DNA of 64,000 nucleotides, from assembly GCA_009761415.1 (NCBI GenBank), contig QUOL01000013.1, forward strand, positions 114,501-178,500. Direction: 5' to 3'. Position numbers and translations under genes: made by a program. Source of the stretch: Sarcomyxa edulis. Lineage: Eukaryota; Basidiomycota; Agaricomycetes; Agaricales; Mycenaceae. This document shows, piece by piece, positions 45,207 through 56,381 of this stretch. The notes under the pieces are model-generated. The model was not told the DNA's origin. It saw only the letters and a program-made list of their open reading frames with translations, and made no database searches. Positions within the stretch are counted from its first letter, which is position 1; each line of letters opens with the position of its first letter.

Positions 45207-45722
45207 GGAGATCTCTAACCCATCTTGTTTGCGAGGGTCCTTCGTACTAAGCCGCTGCTAATGGTGAACCTCGAGATAAAGGAGCGGGCTATCCCGACAA
45301 AGTTCGATGGCAGTTCGAGCGCCGAGGTATCAACTATGCGATGTTACGCGCGTCAATTGGAGCTGAGAGTTATGACTGAAAGAGGAGATTCGGTACATAC
45401 GTGTAAGTCCTGAAGGCATAGTCAAAACTGAAGGAGTATCAGAGACGTGTACTTCTACCGTTGATTCCTATTGTCACTGGCAGAGAGCAGATTGTGATCT
45501 GATTGAAGCTCTCTTGAGAATCGATAGTCAATTCTCCATCAAGGGATGTTTTGAATGCAGCAAGACACCGCTCTCATACTTATCCTGCTCAACTGGCACT
45601 TGCTGGTCGACGGCCGCAACAATCTCTTGGATCGACCCTTGGAAAAAAGAAACAAAGTTCACTGTCTAAATTTAGACGACGTTAATGGTCTGGTTCAGGG
45701 TCCGACGCAGCTCCGACACGCT
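45207..45722 (+). pseudogene. Degraded gene relic, related to 54.5-55.1 kb
   Basis: An open stretch at about 45230-45412 (NLEIKERAIPTKFDGSSSAE, then CYARQLELRVMTERGDSVH) is followed by a second (DCDLIEALLRIDSQFSIKG) and a third that reads KKETKFTV before stops. The DNA around 45641-45717 matches 54712-54775, where the frame continues as SDVEVQGPTQLRVGADTKFS. The parent protein is not recognised. Confidence 0.4.
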
Positions 45723-45784
45723 ATTATGTGGTCTCTGATTGGTCTTTGAGTCGGTCTTCATTGATCTCTCGTCGCACTTGCATC

Positions 45785-45950
45785 CCGCGCAAGGACTGTG
45801 ACGATGTAACGTTTGACCCCGTCGTTCCTACACTCACGATATGTCCTTTCTTCTCAGGTTAAAAGAAAAAAGGAAGCTCGGGTATCTGTTCAGCTCTTGT
45901 TATCATACATTCTCTTAGGCACAGTTTGGCGCGTTTGAACGCGTCCGATA
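45785..45950 (+). repeat. Diverged direct repeat, left copy
   Basis: Shares the blocks CTGTGACGATGT(A/C)ACGTTTG, GCTCGGGTA, TATCATAC and TAGGCACA with 51748-51890 in the same order and orientation. Together they bracket the ferric reductase and ATG4 pseudogene block. Confidence 0.6.
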
Positions 45951-46637
45951 GATTCGTCCCTCTCTGTCTAGTATTGGTGCGCCTCCGGAAGCTATACATT
46001 ATATCGTTCGTGGAATTGTTTGATTTGATCGAATTACTGAACGGGAATCAGCGTGCTGTGGATGGGCTTCGAGGAGACAAATGAGTTTCTAGAGCCGTCG
46101 TATCTGGTGAGAATCACACGATCAAGACTCTTTGAGACCAGGCGGGCAACGGAAATCCTGTTCAAAAAATAGCTCGAGAATATAGCTTGAGGAAAATCCT
46201 AGATCAATCACCAAGTGATAAAAAAAATGGGAGGAGATAGATTAGGGCTTTGTGCCTTCGAGATAGTCCAGAGACTGAGAGATGAGGCTGAAGTAAGACC
46301 ACCATTGTTTCGAATCGAGGACAGTACTTGACTGTACAATGTAGGCCTTCGAACGAAGAGGTTGGCAGTCACATCACATCATAGTCATGGTGACTGAAGA
46401 GGTGTCAAGTATCCTGATCAGTACACTGAAATGGCCGTGCGGCGTACCCGATGATTGTTTATTTCGATCTATCTATCGTGTACATGGGTTGAGACTCAAA
46501 CCTATGGAGATTCGTAAGAAGTTCGATATGAAAAGTTGGAAGACGTCGAGTCCCCGAAGAAATCTTTGGACCATTAACGCTTAGCGCTTAACTGAACTCG
46601 GAGAAAACGGCCTATGACAGCTACTAGCGCAGAGAGT

Positions 46638-49545
46638 TTAGAGACCAAACGACTCGACATGCAGGGACACAGTCGCTCCGCCTCTCAGGACGTTCGTAGG
46701 GTTGTAGGCTAGAGCGGAACGAACAGCGTTCGCAATTCCGTTCGAACCACAGACTAGAAAGAGTCAGTCCAACTTGATGAAGACCAAAATTAAAGACATA
46801 CCGTGAACAGAAACTTCCCCCCCAGTAATAGTCCCTTCCACCGTATCGCGCAAGATGGGTTCGAGATTGGGCCTCCCAACGAACATTGACACACATGAAA
46901 GGCTGAGAATCTCGCTCTCTGGCGACTTTGAGATAGAAGACCGAATATTCCCTTTGCGGGAAGTTTCGCTCGCTGAGCCAGAATTATACTGCACAAATGT
47001 AGGAGTCCGGCTAACGGGGCTGACAGGACTTTCTATCTCTGTTTCATCAGAGCCCCGGGACTCAGAGTTTGCCTCGTCACTGCCATGCATAGAATCGTCG
47101 TCCCAGTCCTCCTTAGGGTTAGCGTTGTGGTCGTGTGTAACGTAGATTTTGACTTCGACGGTCAATCCAAGGGAGGGAGAGAGTTGCGAGAGTGATTGAA
47201 ACATGGGAGTCGATATCCAAGTAATATGCTCTGGCGAATATCTGGATTGAGTATCGAGAAAGAAAGGCACGTGGAAGACAGAACATACCCGCTGAACGAA
47301 TGGCCCAGATAAATACGACCCTTGTGGTGTCGCTCTTCCCGAGCTTGACACATCTAAAGTATCTATCAATACTAGCCACTGAACAAAATGAAGGCAATTA
47401 ACGGACTGGATAAGATCCAAGAATACGGGAAGTGTGTACGCGATGCCAGAACCACCTGCAAAGAGCAATCAGTATCTGCATACGACAGAAAAGACTCTAA
47501 CACACATACCAGCAATAAGTACAACTGTCTCGCATCCAGTCAGATCGGGAGACACCCCATACGGACCGTCGATCAGGACTTTGAAGGTTTTGGGTTTCGA
47601 GGTTCTTTCGTCAGAAGGATCGATACTCGAGTTGGAAGCCTTGATCGCAGCCGATGCAAGACGCCGTGTGAAACCCTTGTGCGAATCGATGAGGAAGACT
47701 AGATCGTGCGAGAACGGATTCCTGTGTTCAGCTTTCTCGAAAGTCTTTTCATCATCGCTGGCGGCATCCGCAGAAATCTCGGATGCATCAGTGTGGAGGG
47801 AAGAGTCGTAACTGGAGATGGTAAAAGGATGTGCCTCGAGCGGGACTCCTGTGAGGGTGTATACTCTTGGAATAGTGAGCATGGCACTTTGTCCAGGATA
47901 CCAATGGAATAGAGGTGGACGGGGAATGGTTACTTGAACACAGTGACTCGAAAGCATGGTAAGCGTTGCTTGTGTGTGGACCTGAGGCGTAACATTCGGT
48001 GGGAGAGACGACGAGGATGAGGAAGTTGACACAGTGGAGACGTTTGAGATGGATCGAGAGAAGTAGTGAGAGAAGTTGAAGAAGGCGACGCGGCCAACAC
48101 GAATAAGACGGTCAAGACCCCAAATGAAGAAGCACGGCCAGATGTATTGATGGTATCTGTGAGACAGAGACATTCAATCAACACATGCATCCGTAAATTT
48201 CAATACCATCATAAAACTCACGCGAAGAGCCTGACATGGTAGTAAGTGCCTATGAGCGTGATCCTGTGGAGGGAAAAGGGTCGTAATTGTGAGGAAGAGG
48301 GAATCAAATGGGAAGACTCACAACGCCATGACGAAATGTGTCAAAAAGAATAGCTCATATGCTTCTTTCCTAACAGGACGCAAAGATGTAATGATAAGTA
48401 TGACGAACGCAACAGTGCCGAAGATGCCAAGTTGCATCCATTGAGTGCCCATCTCGTATGCGTTGATACCATATTTGATCTATAAAGTAAGTCAACAATG
48501 ACGATCAAGTAGGAGATAGATATTGAAAAGCATAGAGACGTAACGGAAGGAGTGAATGAAAGAGTGTGACATACCCAGCCAGCAGCATGAACCCAGAGAA
48601 GGACGAACATGACCCGAGCGGTCATGCGGTGAAGGTAGTTGACACGTTCGGTGTTTATGCGAGTTGCCACTATGTGTCGACCGGAAAGATATAGTCAGTG
48701 ACGGTGCACTGATACCCCCCGAGATCTAAGGAACGAGCTACTTACTGCAAATAATGTTTTTAGTTCCCAAGACGGTAATCAAGGGGAACTGAGCGGTGGC
48801 CAGAGTGCCTGCACGATTTGCCCAGTATTTGTAACTTAGACGTACGCCCGCGACAGTGGTTGCTACATGGAATAGACGCGTGTTAGTGTAAGAGCACCGA
48901 AACGCGAAGAAACTAGGGAAATTGGAAAAAAAAAAGTGATAATGGGGTAAACGAAGAATTGGAGCGTACTGTTGACGAAATTCCACGTGAACAAGGCGAC
49001 GATATATACAATAGTCAAGAGGAGCTCGGCTACATTTATCATATATTGGTCCCAGATAAAATATCTCGGCCTGTAGGTACATGATAATGTCAGTTACAGA
49101 ACGAACGCAATCGATGGCCAAAAACAAACCCGGAAAAAGAAATCATGGGGATCGTGAAAGTAATAGTCTTCCTGAAGAGGAGAGTGCGGGTGGCCGAGAC
49201 TATGTACGTTGGGACATAACGAAGAGACATGGGTCGCGAGGCACTGGTATCGGCGACGACGTTGGTGCCATTGCCAGTACCGATTTCCGGGTCATGGCGA
49301 GAAGCCGAAGTAGATTCGGTCTTCGAGCCAGATGCTGCAGCGCGTTTGTTGCGCCTACGAGAAGCGTTGACCAATGCAGTCCACGCCCAAGAGCCCCACT
49401 GCAAGCACATGACAATAAAGATCAGGGAGGCAATGAGGTACCACATCTGGTGCGGATATGCCGAATTTAGGTGCCTATAAATTGGCCTGTCTGGGTTGGA
49501 GGCTCTCGCTAAGGACGCTGCATGGATAACATTCTGGGACGACAT
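46638..49545 (-). CDS. Ferric reductase (FRE family), membrane metalloreductase
   Basis: The start at 49545 gives MSSQNVIHAASLARASNPDR. It is a multi-exon gene of roughly 750 aa. The transmembrane part carries two pairs of heme-ligand histidines, HRMTARVMFVLLWVH, and after an intron THFVMAL joined to TYYH, each pair separated by 13 residues as in the family. The soluble part has the FAD motif HPFTISSYD and the NADPH motif AGGSGIAYTLP, ending with VCGSNGIANAVR and SLHVESFGL. Such enzymes reduce extracellular Fe3+ or Cu2+ for uptake. A long acidic insert (ESRGSDETEIESPVSPVSR) lies in the NADPH domain. An iron-type GATA site and a TATA box precede it. A second copy starts at 63232. Confidence 0.88.
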
Positions 49546-49651
49546 CGTCGATGTCAACAGTTCTGTTATCGTTATGAGGGGAAGGACCGAGTGGGGTAAG
49601 GAAAGCCTCTGGGGACGGGGTGCGACGGGGTAAAAAAGAAGCATCTGCGGG

Positions 49652-49658
49652 TTTTATA
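49652..49658 (-). promoter_or_regulatory. TATA-like box of the ferric reductase gene (copy A)
   Basis: TATAAAA on the minus strand, 107 bp upstream of the ATG. The same box is conserved before copy B. Confidence 0.5.
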
Positions 49659-49896
49659 TGCATCCCAATAGACGAAAGATCGGTTGATGATCTAGGTACG
49701 ACTGGAAAAGGGCCTTCAATGTGTCGCTGGGAATGACTGTGATAATATGGATTCAGCTGGAGCCAGGTGCGAGGTTTGTGCGAGGTACCGGTAGTGAACG
49801 ATATACCATGAAATTCGAGGCGGAGTTGCCAGTGTATTGGGCAAACTGCCATGCCCGAAGACAAATTGCAATCTAATCAGATTAGACTTGGCGTGG

Positions 49897-49905
49897 TTAT
49901 CTGAT
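49897..49905 (-). promoter_or_regulatory. Iron-GATA site ATCAGATAA upstream of ferric reductase copy A
   Basis: ATCAGATAA on the minus strand matches the ATCWGATAA site bound by fungal iron-repressing GATA factors (Urbs1, SreA, Fep1 type). It lies 352 bp upstream of the ATG. The identical site is at the same distance before copy B. Confidence 0.6.
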
Positions 49906-50920
49906 CATAGATTGCGATGCTGGCTAATCGCTGAGCATCGCGAGATAATCTTGCGATCGAGGGATACAAAACTGTTCGTTCGAATCCCAGGTATCGTATA
50001 GTATCACGGTCCTAGTGTTCTCCATTTAGATGATTGGGACGTACATATCTGCAGTCGAAAAAAATCAGTCGAAGGCAAAGATCCATAGAAACCTCACCGG
50101 ACATACAAATTTGCATTCGTCCTCATTGGCCAGTGAGATGGAGACAATCGGAGCTGCCTAAAACACTGAAGGGCCGAGATGAGTCTAGTCAGAGGACGTC
50201 AATGCCTCCCGAAAGTTCAGAAAGTGGTGGCAGAAATGTATGCTCCAATCGCCTGTCAGCTCGAAAATGAAAGGATTCGACGACTTTTCTACCCAGTCTT
50301 TTTGCTCGTTCCCATTTCTCTGGAGTCAAGTAGTCAGATCAGCGTAGCATGATTCGTGCCCGGCTGTAGAGTTCGAAAGGAGTGAACTTCAATCATTGGC
50401 ATGACGGTGGTCGCAGGTCGGGACTCGGGAAATCGCGGCTGGGGCATCGCGTCGTCGTTTCGTCGTCGTTTCGTCGTCGTCGAACGTTGAACGTTGGCCC
50501 TTGGGCCAAGTTAACTGAGGTCGGCAAGAGGTCGGTGAGTCGTGACAAGCGGGGTGCTAAGTTCCTTCTTCGTACGTTCGCTTACTTTGGCTCAAAATCG
50601 CCTGAGAACCCGTGTTGGCAAGGGTCTCACAGCGCAAACTTCACGTTGAGTCTCATTTTGCTCAATCATGATCTTCTTTCTCAGTATTCTCTTTCTCAGT
50701 ACTCTGGTGAGTCGATTATCTGATTTAATCCCTGGAAGATCTAGAGCTTACTTAGATCGGTTGACAGCCCCACGCTCACGAAGTCATAGCCTCAACGACA
50801 CGCGATTTCCTATCCCGCAGCATTTACTCGGTATCTGCCACCTCTAGTAATTCTGAGGAGAGCCACACCGAGACTGTCATCTAAACGGAATAACATCAGA
50901 AGACCATCCTGCAATTGCCT

Positions 50921-51530
50921 CTGTCAAACAGCAAACACTCTTGACACACCCCATCACCGTCGTCGCCTGCCTTGACCCATGGCTCCAAACTTCCCAAGTT
51001 CTTGCAAAAGCAATCCACGCGCGATCGTTCCAAATCCATGACAGACCCCACCTTTTGTAGCACGAGCACAACTAGTTTTGCCAGCGGTAGCTCCTCATTG
51101 GCGTCTTCTCCTGAAACCCTCATCCCTGGATCCACATTTTCGTCGTCCAACCCTCGCAAATTCCTTCCTCCCAAAGGGAAACACAATCGCGATAGAGCGC
51201 CCTCTTCGTATCGTCCCATGCCCACTGACTGCTACTCACAATGCCAGTGTCAACGCCAACGCCAACGACGAGCGGCCTGTAGTGGTCGAACCTGTCGCCA
51301 TACTCCGCACACGCACATGCCCCGAACGACCTGCAGATACAAAGTCCGACTAAGCGCTTTGCATTAATCCACATGTTTCGCCTCCTGGCCAACCTCGGAC
51401 CTTCAGCACGTCTTCCACGGATCTCTTCTTTCTCAGGATCAACTCTCTAATTCTTTATCAATTGGATAGCGACACAACTCTAGACGAATGCAGCGATTCG
51501 AGATGGTTACCATCCTAAATACGGCCCCCT
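50921..51530 (+). pseudogene. ATG4 5' pseudogene
   Basis: The sequence parallels the start of ATG4 at 61823. The start codon ATG is CTG at 50921, codon 8 (CGA in the parent, Arg) is TGA at 50942, and there is an in-frame 3-bp deletion before [20 protein letters not shown]. Similarity continues through TDPTFCSTSTTSFASGSSS and PRKFLPPK until about 51240, where the frame shifts, and then in broken form to about 51530 (around the parent's [13 protein letters not shown]). The catalytic core is absent. It cannot encode ATG4. Confidence 0.85.
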
Positions 51531-52172
51531 TTACAGTGCCTACACTCCCCTCCCTCGGACGCAGTCATTGAAAAGAATGTTCATGTTCGCTTATATGGAT
51601 CCGTCCGAATTTACAAGTGCGATAGACCCTACTTGGAATCCGACGCAGGTGATACCATAATTGCGTAGCTATCGATCAGCGCAGGGAGGGTAAGTATTTC
51701 CACGAGACTTGTCCGCGTCAAGTGCGCGTGAATGTCAAGTCACGGTACCGTGCAAGAACTGTGACGATGTCACGTTTGGGTCGTTCTTGCACCTCAGTGA
51801 TTGAGGAAACAAACGATGCTCGGGTACATGTACCGCGCCTGGTATCATACGCTTTCGTAGGCACAATTCGACGCGTCTTGACGCGTATAATATACCCATC
51901 TTTATCTGCTCAAAGTCTGCCAGCGCGCCGTAAGATGGACGTCAGAGCAAGTGCCTCGCTAAGATACTATGGGCCAACGTCTAGGGAAAACGTTTAGTAC
52001 ATATGCTATACTTTCTAGAATGATTGATGGGCGTTGAATGTGAAAGGTTTGAATCACCGGCAGTATCCGGATTTTCCATCGCGTTGACGATTTAGAAAAG
52101 GGACTCTATCTCTAATTACATCCTCCATCTTCCTCAATTTCTTGCATCTTTGCGATCTACTCACAACCCAAG
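51531..52172. other. Promoter-side region of the unknown gene copy B
   Basis: Holds the end of the ATG4 pseudogene and the right copy of the direct repeat. No gene is seen. Confidence 0.3.
51748..51890 (+). repeat. Diverged direct repeat, right copy
   Basis: Partner of 45785-45950; see that entry. It sits about 280 bp before the start of the unknown gene copy B, so it may be promoter sequence of that gene family. Confidence 0.6.
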
Positions 52173-53200
52173 ATGTCTGGCAATACTCTAAATGCATCTA
52201 ACGCGAAAAAAGGAAATCTGGAGCGAGGGAAACGGTTACGAGAAGAAAGGAAGCAGGCCATGTTACCACTCGGACCTACAAACATTTACGATAACGGAGG
52301 GATGATACGGGGCTCGAGAAAAGCTTGGACCCATGGTAAGCCTTCATAGTATGATGGTATTCATCGAAATAGCGCTCATCATGGTCCATCGATCGCAGGC
52401 GGGAAAGTGTTCAAAGCTTACAAAAAGCGGCCCGAGGGCCTGCAGAAGCCCATCGCAGGCGCTTCGACCAGTGCGTCTCTAGCAACGCACGATACATATA
52501 GAAGAGAAAATATACCATTCGTGGATGCCCCGGTGTCGAGTAAGTGGAATGATCTGCTAGATTTTCTTCCGACAATGCTGATTTGACTTTGATTATAGAT
52601 GTCGCGGTTGATGATAAACTACTCATCGTGGACTTTCAGTTGGGTTTTCAGCCCAACCACAACTCCTACGCTTCTCATAAGGCATCCTCTTGCCACGATG
52701 CTGCTCTCAACAATCCTTATCGATTACGCCCGTCTTCGTCAGTTCAAGGCACAAGTTCAGCCATACCGTCTTCAGCCATGTCATCTCGTTTCAAGCTCAA
52801 TGTCGACTCGTTTTGCTACAATCACACCAGCATCATCCCAATCGACATCTACTTCCCTCCAGCCGCTCCCAATCCTCCTCCTCACCCTTCATTGTCACGA
52901 GCTCAGGGCAACGACCAATCCGTGGGACGCCTCAACATCTTTTCTGACTTCGGCATCGACAGCCCACCCGGCCAGTACAATGCTCCGGGGTTCGATAATG
53001 CTTACAGCACCCCGCCGATCTCATGCGATGGCATATCGCACGAGGACTTTTCACACGTCATGGCAGCGATGGTCGATCCATCCCATCCCAGCTCGATAGC
53101 AGCGGCTCGATCGAATTACTACTACTGGCCAGAGAAAGACCCCGCCTGGTTCGAAGAGTGTGCCTATTGCAGACAAGCAGGATATTCACGTCGTGGGTAA
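52173..53200 (+). CDS. Hypothetical protein, paralogue of the 43.1-kb gene (copy B)
   Basis: Three exons (52173-52336, 52399-52539, 52599-53200). The N-terminus is basic (NAKKGNLERGKRLREERKQA) and exon 1 ends KAWTHG, matching the KAWKHV junction in copy A. Exon 3 is Pro/Ser-rich with YFPPAAPNPPPHPSLSRAQG, SPPGQYNAPG and, near its end, DPAWFEECAYCRQAGYSRRG. After the stop, a block at 53224-53302 is clearly homologous to the end of copy A and just beyond; a small extra exon could read through it. The proteins differ widely otherwise, so this is an old or fast-evolving duplicate. Function is unknown. Confidence 0.5.
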
Positions 53201-56200
53201 TACCCACAAACCCTTCCATACAGACTACTGGAGCTCTCCAAGCTCGTCTTGAAGACAAACATGGAAACCCCCGAGGAGATAGTCGAAAGGTCTCGTGGGA
53301 ATTGGTACGGGGAGAATACAGGGGAGGGAATAGAGTGGAGACAAGAAGGGGACGTACCACGCATTTTTTTCTCTCTCGTTCGAATTGTAAAGTTACATCT
53401 GGTTTGTCTAACCAAATGGTGTTTGAAATCGAGTACCTTCCGGTGTAAGACTTGTCATAAGGTTCTTGCTATACAAACCAGTCGAAGCATTGGTGAAACT
53501 TGCTCACGAACGTCGGGCTCAAAGTGAGCTGCACGCGACTTCGACGATTACAAGGTGACTTGAATATATAATACGAGTTTGACCATGCTTCACGATTGCG
53601 TCCCAGAAGAACCAGATCCCATGATATTGCCCTACACCAATTGGCAATAGTCCCGATTTGCGACGCGACATAGACTTCAACAGCCCAACAGCCCGCCGAT
53701 ATGAGACTAGATGTGGGAGAACGAGACGACACCAAAGGAGAGCACATCGAGAAAGGAGAACGTTGACGAAGTTTACGAAGAAGAAGAAGACACGTTTGAT
53801 CGTCAAAACAAACATCAGATCCTGAAGCCACAATCGCGCAGCCAGAGCAGAGACGCGTTTCTCGGTGCAAATCTAGTAAGATTCCGGGTCAGTCCAGATG
53901 ACTGAAAGAAAGATAAGGACACGGACTGAAGAATGGGTCCGACTGATCCAGGGGACTGAAAAGGCAGAGAAATTGTGTACGTTCAAGAAGAAGGATGAGT
54001 TCTGTGGAGCTTTTCACGGGTATCGCGTATTAAACCTTTCCAGAGGCTTGAACTCCGCGTCGAAGCAAATAGCCAAACGAGACAGCCAAACACAGAGGAA
54101 AAGATGTAGTTTTTTCCCTACATTCTTGAGTCAACGGACAGAGACTGGACAGGTGACCAGCTTGGCTATTTTGAGTCGAGTTTTGGCGGTATCCGAGAGA
54201 ACAAGAGAATTCTAACGCGAGAGAGCGAGCCCGCAGCGAGTGCTGCGATGTGGATGACGAGATCAACGTTTCTCCGTGCCGCCAAGAGTCCTTCTGCTAA
54301 ACAATAGGGCGTTGCTCGATTTGAGCATGGACTGTCGGGTGTACGTCAATCAGAATGTCGTCGTGTGAGATACGCAGTTCGTCAGATCCCTAGAGAACAA
54401 ACTCTAGTCGTCCTGTGTGACTAGAAGCAAGTTTCTGCTGTTGATGGCTATTGCTCGAATCGAGCTTTCGATCTCCCTACATCATGGTTGAGTGATAAGC
54501 ACAAGATTAACCTGACCAGAGAGACGTACGCATTGCATCAATTGAGGTGGAAGTTTTACAAGCCTTCTTTGCAAACCAGAAAGCGCTCGGCAAAGCTGTA
54601 ATGTATCAGGGCAAAACAAGACCGTTCTCGTAAGATTCCTAGTTGGCTAGCAGTTGCTGATCGATGGCCTCAGGACTGCAGCGCTCGGCCAAAGATCAAC
54701 GTTGTATCGGTCTCGAAAAAAGAAACAAAGTTTACGGTCTCTGACGTCGAAGTTCAGGGTCCGACACAGCTCCGAGTCGGCGCCGACACCAAGTTCTCCG
54801 GAGACCATCCCAAGAACATCCGTCCAGTCACTACTAAGTACGTATGCCGCACAAACGATTCCAAGTTCGAGAAGGCCAAGCGACCAGGAAGATTAGTCAT
54901 CATAGGCCTAGGGCGGAAGTTGTGGGTAGTTGTATACTGGACATTTTACGCGTCGACTGGAACTCCTTCCCTGGACTTCTGTCCTATTCGGATTCATCCG
55001 ACGGGCTGTACCACAACGATTTCGTTGCAATGAATACATCTACCACATCCGAATCATCGTCTAGAATATCACTTCCGGACGCCGAAAAGCTGCTTGTTTG
55101 ACTGGCCAGTTCGAAGAGTTCCCGAACCATAGCGTCCAGCTCAGACTCCAAACTCTGGTTCAGAAGAGGTTTTTGACATCCATATTAAATAGTGGCGACC
55201 ACGGGAAAGCACCAACATGACTCCCGGGCAATATAGAGCGGTTGCCCAGGATCTCAGCAAAGCGGTGACAGGAACATTTTCTGCTGAGCCCAATGACCTT
55301 TGTGTCCTATTGTATATTTAGCCGTGATAAAATGAGCAATAAACAATGAATTGAGACAGACCCGCGAAACATAATGCGTATCTTGCAAATGAGGTTATAA
55401 GTTCGTAGAGGGGGACATCATGAAGGCCTTCTGCGTGGACTGTACTGCAGAATGGCGAATCTCTTCTATGAGAAGAGGATTTGTCGTCGAGCGTCTGTAT
55501 CACAACTTCTGATGAGCCGACACGTGTACTAAGAGATTCGAGGTCGCGAAGAGATCATCTATGAGGAAGCCTCAGGAAGGTTGGCGGTGGAATCGTGACG
55601 AGACGCAGGTCGACAATGAGATGGGGGTCCTTCCGTCAAGTCAGGAGTCTGGTAAGAGAACAAGGCACATTATAGTGTGCGGCAATGTTACCCAAGAATC
55701 GGAGAGTCAGGGCTACTGCATCGTCGGGATTAAAAGCAGTTCAACAGCGATCGGACTAAGAATGGGGCATATCTCGGCTTTGCCAACCTTGGGAACAGTC
55801 CCCCTGGATAAAAGAATCGCGATATGAGTTGAAGAGATGAGGGTTGCATCTTCGTGACCTTTGATAGACTTACCGAGTGGGGTTTGTAGATCCAAAATCA
55901 TGGTGATGATCGCAAAATGATCGTGGTAAATTATGGTGGTGGTAGTTTACCGTTATTTTCGCGGACCCAGTGCCAATAAATAACACTGTACAGCCACCAG
56001 AACGCAGTAACAATAAGTTGGGATCGACGTCTCGAGAGACGAGATCTGACTGTCGGTAGCCTGTGGCATGATCCTGCGCTCAAACCTCAATTTAACTAGT
56101 GCTGACCGAGACGATTCTGTTCCAACGAGTTCCTGTCCGGGTGGACTATCTTTCATAGGAAGGAGAAATGTTGCATTCGACTGAACGGGACGAACGATAT

Positions 56201-56381
56201 AGAGAGTTGAGTCATTGAGCAATCTGAACCGCCACCCTCTCTGGAAGCCTGAGAGGACGTACAAGAAATGTGGTCACAAAAGAACGGAGCATTCGCTGTC
56301 ATTAAATGATAGAGAGTCAGCATTCAAAATCAAGAATAGATGAAGAAACAGCCTTACCAGGATCAATCGAGCAGGTCGATG
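53201..56381. other. Gene-poor stretch with relics
   Basis: After copy B comes about 3.2 kb with no intact gene. It includes the block shared with the 3' end of copy A (53224-53302), the coding relic at 54480-55080, and otherwise short frames without motifs. Confidence 0.4.
54480..55080 (+). pseudogene. Degraded gene relic, related to 45.2-45.7 kb
   Basis: A first island reads EVEVLQAFFANQKALGKAVM and stops at about 54630. A second frame reads IPSWLAVADRWPQDCSARPK, then KKETKFTVSDVEVQGPTQLR and KFSGDHPKNIRPVTTKYVCR, and ends near 55035. The two are in different frames with stops between them. The 54712-54775 part is conserved with 45641-45717. The family is unknown. Confidence 0.4.

Larger units (their letters stand above)
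44355..46637. other. Gene-poor stretch with relics
   Basis: Between copy A of the unknown gene and the ferric reductase. It contains a degraded coding relic at 45207-45722 that is related to one at 54480-55080, and a direct repeat at 45785-45950. No intact gene is seen. Confidence 0.4.
49546..50920. other. Shared divergent promoter region (copy A)
   Basis: This 1.4-kb interval is homologous, in inverted order, to 61824-63231. It contains a TCG/CGT microsatellite at about 50448-50485 and a segment at 50590-50720 that strongly resembles 62030-62160, where it looks like the 5' untranslated part of ATG4 with a GTGAGT donor. No gene is seen. Confidence 0.6.

Noticed and set aside
49980..50010. 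A tRNA gene, because GTTCGAATCCC resembles a B box
   Set aside because: The flanking bases do not pair as a T-arm and no acceptor stem or anticodon arm can be drawn. This stretch is also within a promoter duplicated at 62.8 kb.
53469..53870. A 133-aa minus-strand protein
   Set aside because: No splice partners, no motif and overlapping frames of similar length; the region is gene-poor.
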